47,902 nt of DNA from JALZIF01 sp964584905 (GCA_964584905.1 CAZPCC010000296.1:1-47902), one strand, 5' to 3'. Counted from the first letter of the stretch, positions 33,667 through 42,479 are shown. Program-made: numbers and translations. The notes: a model not told the origin generated them from the letters alone.

Positions 33667-34253
33667 CGGGTTTCCAGCACTGACGCCGTGTCGGTAGCCG
33701 CGCCCGGCAGGAGGGAATCGATCCAGCTCTGCAGCAAACCGGATGTTATGGGCCCGATGTGCTTGTACGCGATGCGACCTGAGGGGTCGATGATGAATGT
33801 CTCGGGCACGCCGTACAGGCCGTAGTCGATGGCGGTACGAGACCGCTCATCCAGTACCGATGGGTAGCTCTGCCCACCCATCCGGGCGATCCAGTTGACA
33901 CCGAGCGCCGGTCGGTCGTTATACAGCACGCCGATGAACTGGGTCGGGCTGCCAGCATATTGGCGGGCTGTCTCGCTGAGCGCCGAATGCTCGTCGCGGC
34001 ACGCGAGGCACCACGACGCCCAGAAGTTCACAACCGTCACCTTGCCGGTGAGCTCACGAAGGCTGATCGTGTCACCCACCCGGCGCGCCAGAGGCGCCTC
34101 GCCCGGCGCGAACACCTCGAGCGCGAAATCGGGTGCCTCGCGGCCGGGGAGCGGTGACTGAATCTCGCCCGGATCACGCGTAAAGCCGTACGCGAACAGC
34201 GCGATCAGGGGGACCGCGCCAAGTACCGCGATGGTGGCGCGCTTCCAGTTCAC
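33663..34253 (-). CDS. ccmG: Thiol-disulfide interchange protein CcmG/DsbE
   Basis: A 196-residue membrane-anchored thioredoxin. GTG 34253 overlaps the ccmF stop (GTGA) and gives VNWKRATIAVLGAVPLIALF as the anchor; longer forms would read back into ccmF. The active site is FWASWCLACRDEHSAL, followed by GVPETFIIDPSGRIAYKHIG with the cis-proline. It passes reductant to CcmH or the apocytochrome in the periplasm. Confidence 0.93.
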   Translation of the reverse strand: MNWKRATIAVLGAVPLIALFAYGFTRDPGEIQSPLPGREAPDFALEVFAPGEAPLARRVGDTISLRELTGKVTVVNFWASWCLACRDEHSALSETARQYAGSPTQFIGVLYNDRPALGVNWIARMGGQSYPSVLDERSRTAIDYGLYGVPETFIIDPSGRIAYKHIGPITSGLLQSWIDSLLPGAATDTASVLETR

Positions 34254-36271
34254 GGCACGGTCTCCATTACTCGCGGCTCGGGCAAAGGCTCGCTGGCGAC
34301 GGCCGGGGGTGGCATGGTGGTCCGGCGTCCGCGATGGAACATTCCGATGACGGCGCCGAGCACGATGACCAACCCGCCGAACCAGATCCACGGCACGAGG
34401 GGCTCGACGATCACCTTTACCGTCGCGTGCTCGCCGTTAGGTTCGAATGCCGAGAGGTTGACGTACAGGTCGCCGCGCAGGCTGCTGCGTACATCCGGCG
34501 TTGGCACCGGCTGATCAGACACGTGATAGTAGTTCATCCGCGGCTCGACGGTGCCGATGACCTCACCGTTCCTGCCCAGCACATCCAGCGTTGCGCCGAT
34601 CACGGACCGCTGCGGTTCCTCCCGTCCCCACACATTCTTCAATCGCACCGTGTGCTCCGCGACGGTCAGCGTCTCGCCAGGCAGAAGGGTCGCCTCGCGC
34701 TCGCTCCGGAAAGTGGAGGACGCCGTGACTCCCAATGCGACGAACAGCACACCGATATGCGCCACGTAGCCACCGTAGCGGCGGCGGTTGCCACGGATGA
34801 GCCGCAGCAAGGCGGTGCCCCAACCCTCGCCGTGCGCTCTGTGGCGGGCGCGCATGCCTATCCAGTATTCGCGGAGGTTCCCCACCACCGCATAGCCGAC
34901 GAACGCAAACGCCAGGATCGCGTACAGCCCCCGGGCACCTGCCAGAATGCCCGCTGCGCCCAGAATGACGGCGCCGATCGCGGGCGGGATCATTCGCCGG
35001 CGCGCCTCGGCCACCGAAGTGCTACCCCACGGCAACGCCGGACCCACGCCCATGAGGAAGATCAGCGCCACCATCGCCGGTACCGCCATGCGATTGAAGA
35101 ACGGTTCGCCGACGCTGACCTTTACCCCGCGAATCGCTTCGGCGACGAGCGGATACAGCGTGCCGACCAGCACCGTCAGCATCACCGCGGTCAGAAAGAG
35201 GTTGTTCAACAGAAATACCGTCTCCCGCGATGCCACGCCACCGAGATTACCAGCCGTTCGAATGCGCTCCGAGTTCCCGGCAACGAGCACCAGCGTCGCC
35301 ACCAGCACGACCGCGATGAACGCGAGAAAGTAGTAGCCGATGGTGCCGGTCGTGAACGCGTGCACCGACGAAAGGATTCCTGAGCGAGTGAGAAACGTTC
35401 CGAGTATGGTCAGGACGAACGTCGCCACGCAGAGATTCAGCGTCCACAGCCGGAGCATGTTCCGCCGTTCCTGCACCATCACCGAGTGCAAGTATGCTGT
35501 CGCGGTAAGCCATGGGAGAAACGATGCGTTCTCGACCGGGTCCCATGCCCAGTAGCCGCCCCAGCCGAGTACCTCGTACGACCACCACATGCCGGCAATG
35601 ATCGCAGCCGAGAGAAATGCCCACGAAGCGAGCATCCACCGGCGCGAGAGAATGGCCCAGTCGTTTGATGCCGCCTCGTTGGAAAGAATCGCGCCGATCG
35701 CGAACGCGAACGGTACCGTCATTCCCACGTAGCCCAGGTAGAGCAGCGGCGGGTGAACCGCCATCAGTATGTGGTTCTGCAGGAGCGTGTTCGGTCCCGG
35801 TCCGTCGGCCGGTACCGGCCACACCGGCACGAAGGGATCGGCAGGCCCCGCGAGAAGGATCGCGAAGAATCCGGCGACCGCGAGCATCATCATCGATGCG
35901 TAAGGCACCAGGTTGCCCGGGCGGCGCCGATGAAACCACACGACCGCTGCCGCGTACAGAGCGAGCACCCACGCCCAGAAGAGGATCGAACCCTCCAGCG
36001 CGCCCCACAGCGAAATGACCGTGAACAGCAGCGGGGTCGACCGGCTGCCTACCGCCGCCACGTACGATACCGAGAAATCGTGCGTGACGAGCGCGAAGAT
36101 CATCAACGCCGTCGCAAGGCTGACGAGCGCAAAATTGGTGTAGACCGCGCCATATGTGAATTGAAGCCACTCGCGCCGGCCGGACCGAATGGCGATCGGG
36201 GTGATTATGGCTCCGAACGCGATCACTGCCACGGAAACGAGCAGCGCGTTGTGCGCGATGAGACCTGTCAC
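34250..36271 (-). CDS. ccmF: Heme lyase subunit CcmF
   Basis: A 673-residue polytopic membrane protein of normal CcmF length. The WWD heme-handling motif is WGGYWAWDPVENASFLPWL; conserved histidine regions include HPPLLYLGYVGM. A periplasmic domain lies near the C terminus (EREATLLPGETLTVAEH, then YYHVSDQPVPTPDVR), followed by a last helix. It accepts heme from holo-CcmE and joins it to apocytochrome with CcmH. GTG 36271 overlaps the ccmE stop. Confidence 0.95.
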   Translation of the reverse strand: MTGLIAHNALLVSVAVIAFGAIITPIAIRSGRREWLQFTYGAVYTNFALVSLATALMIFALVTHDFSVSYVAAVGSRSTPLLFTVISLWGALEGSILFWAWVLALYAAAVVWFHRRRPGNLVPYASMMMLAVAGFFAILLAGPADPFVPVWPVPADGPGPNTLLQNHILMAVHPPLLYLGYVGMTVPFAFAIGAILSNEAASNDWAILSRRWMLASWAFLSAAIIAGMWWSYEVLGWGGYWAWDPVENASFLPWLTATAYLHSVMVQERRNMLRLWTLNLCVATFVLTILGTFLTRSGILSSVHAFTTGTIGYYFLAFIAVVLVATLVLVAGNSERIRTAGNLGGVASRETVFLLNNLFLTAVMLTVLVGTLYPLVAEAIRGVKVSVGEPFFNRMAVPAMVALIFLMGVGPALPWGSTSVAEARRRMIPPAIGAVILGAAGILAGARGLYAILAFAFVGYAVVGNLREYWIGMRARHRAHGEGWGTALLRLIRGNRRRYGGYVAHIGVLFVALGVTASSTFRSEREATLLPGETLTVAEHTVRLKNVWGREEPQRSVIGATLDVLGRNGEVIGTVEPRMNYYHVSDQPVPTPDVRSSLRGDLYVNLSAFEPNGEHATVKVIVEPLVPWIWFGGLVIVLGAVIGMFHRGRRTTMPPPAVASEPLPEPRVMETVP

Positions 36272-36708
36272 GGCGCGGACTGCTCGATAAGCGTCTTGTA
36301 TTTCTCATGCGCCTCCTCACCCGGCTCGGGCGCACGATACTCGTTCGAGTGCTTCACCATCAGACTCGAGGCTTCGAATACGCCGCCGCTGCCGTAGCGG
36401 CCTTCGACAATGACGCCCATGCCATCGCGGAACATCTGCGGCGGAGCGCCCGTCGAGTGCACCTGCACATCGCGCGCGCCGTCGGTGACCGTGAAGCGGA
36501 GATCGAGCGTTTTCGCATCCCAGGTCATCGAGCCCGGTTTCACCTGCCCACCGAGGCGGACCGGCACGTCGACACCGGCATCACCCTTGGCCAGCAATTC
36601 CTGCGGCGTGAGAAAGAACACAACGTTCTTTTCCAGGCCGCCGAACGTCAGCCAGGCAAAGACGCCGAGGATCACTCCTGCTCCTGCCAATACCCATTTG
36701 CGATTCAT
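36268..36708 (-). CDS. ccmE: Heme chaperone CcmE
   Basis: A 146-residue membrane-anchored OB-fold protein (anchor KWVLAGAGVILGVFAWLTFG). The heme-binding histidine lies in SSLMVKHSNEYRAP, the HxxxY arrangement of standard CcmE rather than the Cys variant. VRLGGQVKPGS and DVQVHSTGAPPQMFRDG are typical. It carries heme from CcmC to CcmF. ATG 36708 overlaps the ccmD stop (TAATG). Confidence 0.95.
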   Translation of the reverse strand: MNRKWVLAGAGVILGVFAWLTFGGLEKNVVFFLTPQELLAKGDAGVDVPVRLGGQVKPGSMTWDAKTLDLRFTVTDGARDVQVHSTGAPPQMFRDGMGVIVEGRYGSGGVFEASSLMVKHSNEYRAPEPGEEAHEKYKTLIEQSAP

Positions 36709-36860
36709 TAATCACTCTCCCCGCTGCTCTTGTACACCATGGTCTCGTACCCGGAGCGCACCTGCCGGTCCTTGCGGGCAAGTCGCAGCGAGTAGCCGAG
36801 AAGTACGATCCATGTGACGGCGTACGCCGCGACAATGAATGCCTGATTCGACTCGATCAT
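36708..36860 (-). CDS. ccmD: Small heme-exporter subunit CcmD
   Basis: A 50-residue protein of one membrane helix and a basic tail (MIESNQAFIVAAYAVTWIVL, then LGYSLRLARKDRQVRSG). Size, the TW/Y-rich helix and position between ccmC and ccmE identify it. ATG 36860 overlaps the ccmC stop (ATGA), and its TAA overlaps the ccmE start. In the pathway it helps release holo-CcmE from CcmABC. Confidence 0.88.
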   Translation of the reverse strand: MIESNQAFIVAAYAVTWIVLLGYSLRLARKDRQVRSGYETMVYKSSGESD

Positions 36861-37621
36861 GTTTCCTGCGCGCCTCTCATCGCTGCCGCCTGGGCCATGT
36901 GCTCCGACGCTCGCTCGACACGCGCGATCTCATAGCGCTTGGCAATGAAGTAGATCATCAACACGAGGAGCGCAATCGCATTGAGCCGCAGCCCCAACGT
37001 ATACGCTGGATCGAGCGTTGCCGGGCTCGACGGAGGTTGATGCAGCGTTCGCCACCAGGTCACGGACATGTAGACGATCGGCACGTTGATGGCACCGATC
37101 GCCCCGACCGCCGCCGACCACCGCGCCCGCTGGTCCGCGTCATCGACGAGGGCGCGCAGCGCGAGGTAGCCCACGAAAATGAGGAACAGGACGAGTGTGG
37201 ATGTAAGGCGCGCATCCCACACCCACCATACGCCCCACGCCGGCCGACCCCAGATCATTCCCAGCAAAAGCGTTAGGCCGTTGAATACCGCCCCGACCTC
37301 GGCTGCCGCGGCTGCGAGCAGATCGTCGTTCTCGTTGCGACGCCACATGTAGAGGATGCTGAACACCAGCACCACGAAGAACGCCAGGAACGTCATCCAC
37401 GCCGCCGGTACGTGCACGTACATGATCTTCTGCAGGTGCCCCATGTCACGCTCGGCCGGCGATGTCATGATCGCGTAGGCTTGCGCCGCGATCACCGCGG
37501 CAAAGCCGGCGATACCCAGCCAGATGCTCGTCCGCGGGATATCGGGCGCACGGTACTCGCCCGGCGGAGCGGGTGAGGGAAGAGTCTGAGCGCTAGGCTT
37601 CAATGACGTGCTCGAAGGCAA
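36857..37621 (-). CDS. ccmC: Heme delivery protein CcmC
   Basis: A 254-residue, six-helix membrane protein with the WWD motif WGVWWVWDARLTSTLVLFLI and flanking histidine regions (KIMYVHVPAAWMTF; SVTWWRTLHQP). It loads heme onto CcmE. The start is uncertain: the frame opens with TTG 37621, overlapping ccmB by 29 bp; TTG 37603, overlapping by about 11 bp, is also possible. No ATG occurs before the first helix. Confidence 0.93.
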   Translation of the reverse strand: MPSSTSLKPSAQTLPSPAPPGEYRAPDIPRTSIWLGIAGFAAVIAAQAYAIMTSPAERDMGHLQKIMYVHVPAAWMTFLAFFVVLVFSILYMWRRNENDDLLAAAAAEVGAVFNGLTLLLGMIWGRPAWGVWWVWDARLTSTLVLFLIFVGYLALRALVDDADQRARWSAAVGAIGAINVPIVYMSVTWWRTLHQPPSSPATLDPAYTLGLRLNAIALLVLMIYFIAKRYEIARVERASEHMAQAAAMRGAQET

Positions 37622-38282
37622 GGAACGTGGCGATCAGGAAAACGAGGTCGTAGGCCGCAAGCAGCCGTATCCATGCGCCCGACTCGTGCATCAGGTCCGC
37701 GCCGAGAAGGGCCTTGGACGCCGCTGTGGCAGCGAGTAGAACCGGCACCAGCATGGGAAAGAGTAACAACGGAAGCAGCACTTCCCTTGCTCGACTCCGG
37801 CTCGCCATAGAGGCGTAGAACGTACCCATGATGACCAGCCCCACGTTGCCCAGCACCAGCACACCGAGCAACCTGGGCCACTCCGCCGGGATTGTGATGC
37901 CGAACAATACCACACCGACCACGACAAGTATTGCGACCATCGCGGTAACGAAAATCAGATTGCCGAGCAGTTTTCCCGCAAGTAGCGTCCACCGGGGACC
38001 GGGATATTGCAGCAGCGATTCGAGTGCGCCGCTCTCCAGTTCCACCTGGAACGAGCGGCTGAATGCCAATACACCGGAAAACAGCGCGGCGAGCCAGACC
38101 GCCCCAACCGCGGCGTTTCGCAGGGCCTGAGCGTCAGGACCAAGTGCCAGCCCGATGAGAACCAGGATCGTCACGCCGAGCGACGCCATGCTGTTGAACC
38201 CCACCTTTGCCCGGAGCTCCGTCGTCAAGTCCTTTCTGGCTATGGCACGCACGCGGCGCCAATCATCCCGCCACGCCATCAA
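37593..38282 (-). CDS. ccmB: ABC transporter permease CcmB
   Basis: A 229-residue permease with six hydrophobic segments and typical CcmB sequences (RKDLTTELRAK near the start, GVLAFSRSFQVELESGALE, PLLLFPMLVPVLLAA). It works with CcmA and CcmC in ATP-driven release of holo-CcmE. ATG 38282 overlaps the ccmA stop, and it ends with TAG. Confidence 0.93.
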   Translation of the reverse strand: MMAWRDDWRRVRAIARKDLTTELRAKVGFNSMASLGVTILVLIGLALGPDAQALRNAAVGAVWLAALFSGVLAFSRSFQVELESGALESLLQYPGPRWTLLAGKLLGNLIFVTAMVAILVVVGVVLFGITIPAEWPRLLGVLVLGNVGLVIMGTFYASMASRSRAREVLLPLLLFPMLVPVLLAATAASKALLGADLMHESGAWIRLLAAYDLVFLIATFLAFEHVIEA

Positions 38283-38983
38283 CGCGTCACCGGAACTGGC
38301 GCCTGTACATCGTTGGCCGCTTTCGAGAGATCGGCTGCGGCGATGCGCCCGTCGACGATAGTCAGCGTACGATCGAGGGTTTGCCGTGCGGGCGCGAGCT
38401 CGTGCAGCGCTATCAAGGCCGTCCCACCCGATCGCACAATGTCGGCTACGATCGAGTTCATGAGGTCGACTCCTTCCGAATCGAGATTGCTGTACGGTTC
38501 ATCGAGAAGCAGGACCCGCGGGCTTCGCAAGATGAGCCGCGCTATCGCGAGCCTCCGCTGCATGCCCGCTGAAAATCCCCGTACGCGGTCGCTCGCGGCA
38601 TTCGCCAATCCAACGCGCTCGAGCACGGCATCCACCCCTGCGTACGGCATTCCCAGCATGTCCGCGGCAAAAAGCAGATTCTCTCTCGCCGTGAGATCGT
38701 CGTACAGTCCGGGCGTATGGGCCAGAAATCCAACCTGTCCTCGCACCGTGCTGGAGTCGCGAACCAGATCGGAGCCGTTCACCGTACCCGAGCCCGCGTT
38801 CGGCTTGAGGAGCGTCGCAAGAACCCGCAGTACCGTGCTCTTCCCGCTTCCATTCGATCCAAGCAGCCCCACCGCCTCGCCACGCCTGATTTCGAGGCTC
38901 ACTCCGCGCAGCACCCACCGGCTGCCGAAGCGTTTCCCCAGACCCGTCAGGACTATCGCTCGATCAGGCGCGCCAGGAGGCAT
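38279..38983 (-). CDS. ccmA: ABC transporter ATPase CcmA
   Basis: A 234-residue ATPase with Walker A LLGSNGSGKST, signature GFSAGMQRRLAIARLIL, Walker B VLLLDEPYSNLD and switch His in IALHELAPA. ATG 38983 is preferred; the frame extends to TTG 39013, which would add ten unconserved residues. Its start overlaps the end of a small upstream ORF by 20 bp. Energises the CcmABC complex. Confidence 0.93.
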   Translation of the reverse strand: MPPGAPDRAIVLTGLGKRFGSRWVLRGVSLEIRRGEAVGLLGSNGSGKSTVLRVLATLLKPNAGSGTVNGSDLVRDSSTVRGQVGFLAHTPGLYDDLTARENLLFAADMLGMPYAGVDAVLERVGLANAASDRVRGFSAGMQRRLAIARLILRSPRVLLLDEPYSNLDSEGVDLMNSIVADIVRSGGTALIALHELAPARQTLDRTLTIVDGRIAAADLSKAANDVQAPVPVTR

Positions 38984-39155
38984 GGACGTGGACAAGGGCG
39001 AGAATCTCGGCAAAGAGCTTCGGATGGTGCGGTGCGAAGGCGCGATCGATAATTCCGACGACCTCCATCGCGAGGGGCGAGTCCTGCCCCGTCAAGATAA
39101 TCTGTGAGTCCGCGAATCCGGCTCCCGTTGCCGGCGGATCAGTCTCTCGTTCCAC
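38964..39155 (-). CDS. Small ORF between the cyclophilin gene and ccmA, unknown
   Basis: A 63-residue frame from GTG 39155, overlapping the cyclophilin stop by 17 bp and the ccmA start by 20 bp, so it fits the coupled pattern of this operon. The composition looks protein-like (QIILTGQDSPLAMEVVGIID, then RAFAPHHPKLFAEILALVH). No family is recognised. It could be a real small subunit or a remnant of a larger gene. Confidence 0.45.
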   Translation of the reverse strand: MERETDPPATGAGFADSQIILTGQDSPLAMEVVGIIDRAFAPHHPKLFAEILALVHVHASWRA

Positions 39156-40611
39156 GGAGTGGCGTAATAGTCTCGATGACGTCTCCCTCGAGAATCCCGT
39201 CTACCACATCGATGCCCTCTACTACTTCGGCAAACACAGTGTAGTCGCTATTCAGGCGGAGGTTGTCCTTCAGGTTGATGAACCATTGCGCGTCTCCGGT
39301 GTCGTGGCCGCGCGTGCTCATGCCGACTGTTCCGCGGAGGTGCGGCACGGCGCCGAGCTCGTCGCGGAAGTACTTGTTCAGGCCCACGTATTCGTTATGC
39401 CCACGGCTTCCGCCCTGAATTACGAAGTCGTGCTCCACCCGATGCCAGGTCAGCCCGTCGTAGTATCCCGTCCGTGCCAGCTCGAGGATCCGCACCGCCG
39501 TAATCGGTGCTGCATCCCCCCGCAGACGCACGTCGAAGCTTCCTCCCCCGTTCGATTCCGCCATCGTTACCCGGAGCCTGACGTCCGCGCCGAGTGCCAG
39601 CGCGATGGCTTCCGGCGGAATCTCGTGGCCGGGCGGCTGCGGACGGTCATCGCTGTCCGGACGCCCCGCGGCGGCGAGCAGCGCGATTCGTACATCACGC
39701 TCCGACGCGCTGCTCCGCTCGGCCCAGCGCTCGAACGCTGCGTCGGCCGCTCGCTGTGCGCCGGCGCGTGGCGAGCCGGCGAGTGCCAGTGCAGCCGCGC
39801 GGACCACCTGTGGAGCACCGGCATCGAGTGCTTCGATGTAGAGAGCATCCTCGGCGTGCCCGGCCAGTTTGGACAAGGCTCCAATGGACGCCTCACGCAC
39901 GTTAGGATCCGGATCGCGTGCAAGTAGCCGGAGCGTTGCCGTGTCGGCGAGATTGGCACCGGCACGGGCGGCGTACAGGCGCAGGTGCACATCGCTGTGA
40001 GCGGCGAATCGTTCGAGGCGCTGGCTGGCTTCGATCGGCTCGAGACGGCTGAGCGCCAGAAGTCCATGGGCCGCGGCGTGCCACGAGACCGAGCCGGCGC
40101 GCCGCCTCGTCACGTTTGCTGGAAGCGAGTCTGCCCATTCACGGAAAGTCTCCACGATCGACCGGTCGGCAGCACATGCGGGCGTTGCAAGGGCGGCTGC
40201 ACGCAACCGCACCGGCCAGGCGTCGTCGGCCAGAGCCGCACGCAACACCGCGCAGTCATCGCGCCTCTCGCTGAGCGCACGGTAGCGGAGGCGCCAGGCG
40301 GGCTCCGGCCAAACCGGCGGCGAAGGCAGCGACGGCTGCGAGTCACGTGCGGCAAAGGCGGATTCCCGCACGCGGCCTAACGCGCGGGTCGCCAGCGCGC
40401 GAATACGCGAGTCGGAGTGACGCGAGCCGAGCGCGAGCGCCTCGCTCGCCGCGTCACGCTGATCCTCGGCGAGTAGAATCCGCGCGATCAGCGCGGAATC
40501 CGCAGCCGGCAACTCTTGGCTCTGCGCGTGCGCCGCCGGCGACCACGCGGCGAACGTCGCGGCAATCGTCAGGGTGATCGCGGTGCGGAACACCAATCGA
40601 GCGAGGTTCAT
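39139..40611 (-). CDS. HEAT-repeat cyclophilin-type peptidyl-prolyl isomerase, exported
   Basis: A 490-residue protein with signal peptide (LVFRTAITLTIAATFAAWSP...AHAQ), about 300 residues of HEAT-like helical repeats (SDSRIRALATRALGRV; DPDPNVREASIGALSKLAGH; VVRAAALALAGSP) and a C-terminal cyclophilin domain (YYDGLTWHRVEHDFVIQGGS, then HLRGTVGMSTRG and AQWFINLKDNLRLNSDYTVF). ATG 40611 has GGGGA about 7 nt upstream. Located immediately upstream of the ccm genes in the same direction, it may help fold exported proteins such as the cytochromes (inference). Confidence 0.88.
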   Translation of the reverse strand: MNLARLVFRTAITLTIAATFAAWSPAAHAQSQELPAADSALIARILLAEDQRDAASEALALGSRHSDSRIRALATRALGRVRESAFAARDSQPSLPSPPVWPEPAWRLRYRALSERRDDCAVLRAALADDAWPVRLRAAALATPACAADRSIVETFREWADSLPANVTRRRAGSVSWHAAAHGLLALSRLEPIEASQRLERFAAHSDVHLRLYAARAGANLADTATLRLLARDPDPNVREASIGALSKLAGHAEDALYIEALDAGAPQVVRAAALALAGSPRAGAQRAADAAFERWAERSSASERDVRIALLAAAGRPDSDDRPQPPGHEIPPEAIALALGADVRLRVTMAESNGGGSFDVRLRGDAAPITAVRILELARTGYYDGLTWHRVEHDFVIQGGSRGHNEYVGLNKYFRDELGAVPHLRGTVGMSTRGHDTGDAQWFINLKDNLRLNSDYTVFAEVVEGIDVVDGILEGDVIETITPLRGTRD

Positions 40612-40667
40612 TGTCAATCCCCCAAAGGTCGATTGGCTCGCCGCCAGCAACGGAAGGGAAGCCATAC

Positions 40668-41492
40668 TTACAGCGCGTTCTCCAGTTCGAGCACTCGCGG
40701 GGAGAGACGCGGATCTCCGATCCGTTCGGCAATCGCTCCGAACGCCGGTGTGGTGCCGCGCCAGCGGAGCGTTTCGACATCGCTGAACAGTGGAGCATCG
40801 ATTCGCAGAGTCGCAAGGTTCTGGAAGAGGAGCGCGAGCTCGCGATCGGTTCCCAGCACATCGACCGGGAAGTCCTCGATTCGCCCCCAGCGGTTGATGA
40901 GGCGGGCCGCTGACTTGGGTCCCAAACCGGGGATCCCCGGATAGCCATCAGCAGAGTCCCCCACCAGCGCGAGATAGTCCGGGATGAACGGCGGCGCAAC
41001 GCCAAACTTTTCGAACACCGCATCCGCGTTTCGAATCTGACCGCTCCTTCGATCCACCTGCACCACCCGATCGCCGGCGACGCATTGCGACAGGTCCTTG
41101 TCCGGAGTCCAGATGCAGACCTTCTCTACCCGGCTGTCCGCTGCCGCGAGGTGGGCCGCTGATGCGAGCGCATCGTCGGCCTCCAGCTCGACCATCGGCC
41201 ATACGGCTACGCCCATGGACTCGAGAGCCTCCTCCAGCGGGTGAAACTGCGCCCGAAGGACAGGCTCGATTCCCTCGCCGGTCTTGTACGAGGGCCACAG
41301 TTCGTTGCGGAACGACTCGATTACGTGATCGGTTGCAACCCCGAGATGTGTCGCGCCGCCTTCGATCATCTGGGCAACGGTGTGCAGAACACCGGCCACC
41401 GCACCTAACGGCGGATCGGGCTTCTTTGCCCGGCGCAGCCCGTAGAAGTGTCGAAAGAGCTCGTACGTCCCGTCGATCAGGTGAACGATCAC
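40668..41492 (-). CDS. 5'-3' exonuclease / flap endonuclease domain protein
   Basis: A 274-residue stand-alone nuclease like the N-terminal domain of DNA polymerase I. Metal-ligand regions are visible: HLIDGTYELFRHFY, LEADDALASAAHLAA, CIWTPDKDLSQCV, and the helix-hairpin-helix LVGDSADGYPGIPGLGPKSA. It probably removes 5' flaps or RNA primers. GTG 41492 is the start. It lies 36 bp after the DUF2007 gene and 56 bp before the cyclophilin gene. Confidence 0.9.
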   Translation of the reverse strand: MIVHLIDGTYELFRHFYGLRRAKKPDPPLGAVAGVLHTVAQMIEGGATHLGVATDHVIESFRNELWPSYKTGEGIEPVLRAQFHPLEEALESMGVAVWPMVELEADDALASAAHLAAADSRVEKVCIWTPDKDLSQCVAGDRVVQVDRRSGQIRNADAVFEKFGVAPPFIPDYLALVGDSADGYPGIPGLGPKSAARLINRWGRIEDFPVDVLGTDRELALLFQNLATLRIDAPLFSDVETLRWRGTTPAFGAIAERIGDPRLSPRVLELENAL

Positions 41493-41528
41493 TTGGGCGG
41501 CGCTCGCATCACGCGCTCTCTGCTTCGG

Positions 41529-41747
41529 TCAACCGGGTTCGGACTCGATTTCATCGAGTATCCGGCGCGCCTGCTCGAGCTCATCGCGGCGAACGATGAG
41601 CTCGACGCCCTGAACGTAGCGGAGCAACCCCGCCGCATCCTGCGACTGGACGAGCGCCGTAATGCCCTCGGTTTCGAGGGCGATGCGAGCGAGGTCTGCG
41701 GCGATCTCATTCGGATAGGTTCTAACGACGACCGGGTCGGCACTCAT
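41529..41747 (-). CDS. DUF2007-family small protein
   Basis: A 72-residue protein with the compact DUF2007 pattern (VVRTYPNEIAADLARIALET, EGITALV, GVELIVRRDELEQARRIL). The family is described as putative signal-transducing or protein-binding; no specific role is known. It is a soluble cytosolic protein from ATG 41745-41747. It lies 36 bp after the acetyltransferase stop and 36 bp before the exonuclease start, in the same direction. Confidence 0.82.
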   Translation of the reverse strand: MSADPVVVRTYPNEIAADLARIALETEGITALVQSQDAAGLLRYVQGVELIVRRDELEQARRILDEIESEPG

Positions 41748-41783
41748 GAGAAAAACGGATTGAGAATGATGACAAAGGCAGCG

Positions 41784-42437
41784 TCAATTCGCCCGCTCGA
41801 GCGGTCCAACTTCGGCGGAACAGATCGCCCTGACGTTGCGGGTGACCTTCTCCGCATCCCAGTTCCACCAGGCGATTGCCAGCAGCCGCTCGACTGTGTC
41901 GGCGTCGAACCGCGAGCGAATGACGGCGGCAGGATTGCCGCCCACGATCGTGTAGGGTTCCACATCTCTAGTAACGACGGAGGCGCTTGCCACTATCGCT
42001 CCGTCGCCGACCGTCACGCCGGGCATGATGGTGGATCGATGACCGAGCCACACATCGTTGCCGACGTGCGTGTCGCCCCGGTTGGGCCACTCCGAAGGAT
42101 CGGCCGTCTCCCAGCCTTCGCGGAAAATCGGGAACGGGTAGGTCGTCAGCCACGACGTTATGTGGTTGCCACCATTCATGATGAACGTCGTCTCGGCTGC
42201 GATGGAACAGTACTTTCCGATGATGAGGCGATCCCCGATGAAGTCGAAATGATAGAGCACGTGATCCTCGAAGCGCTCCGGACCGCGCGGGTCGTCGTAG
42301 TAAGTGTAGTCGCCGACGATTATCGTCGGCCGCGTGATGAACTGCTTGAGAAAGCCAAGCCGCTGGATGCCGGGGAGCGGAAAGCGAATGTCGGGCGAGG
42401 GCCCATGACCAGCGAGCATTTGGGGATGGTTCTCCAC
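41784..42437 (-). CDS. Vat/CatB-type xenobiotic acetyltransferase
   Basis: A 217-residue left-handed beta-helix acyltransferase. Strong family features are TIIVGDYTYYDDPRGPERF, FIMNGGNHITSWLTTYPFPI (catalytic His in NGGNH), GNDVWLGHRSTIMPGVTVGD and YTIVGGNPAAVIRSRF. These match the Vat/CatB group that acetylates streptogramin A or chloramphenicol. Many chromosomal members have unknown substrates, so resistance is only a possibility. The start may be GTG 42437 or ATG 42419. The promoter region is shared with the divergent mscS gene. Confidence 0.88.
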   Translation of the reverse strand: MENHPQMLAGHGPSPDIRFPLPGIQRLGFLKQFITRPTIIVGDYTYYDDPRGPERFEDHVLYHFDFIGDRLIIGKYCSIAAETTFIMNGGNHITSWLTTYPFPIFREGWETADPSEWPNRGDTHVGNDVWLGHRSTIMPGVTVGDGAIVASASVVTRDVEPYTIVGGNPAAVIRSRFDADTVERLLAIAWWNWDAEKVTRNVRAICSAEVGPLERAN

Positions 42438-42456
42438 TGAAGGGTACTATGCGGTG

Positions 42457-42479
42457 CGCCGGCCTTTTCCGGGCCGGCG
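42457..42479. promoter_or_regulatory. GC-rich hairpin in the divergent vat/mscS promoter region
   Basis: CGCCGGCC-TTTTCCG-GGCCGGCG is a perfect 8-bp stem with a 7-nt loop, placed about 20 bp upstream of the acetyltransferase start and about 120 bp upstream of the channel gene. Without a T tract it looks more like an operator or leader structure than a terminator. Confidence 0.4.
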
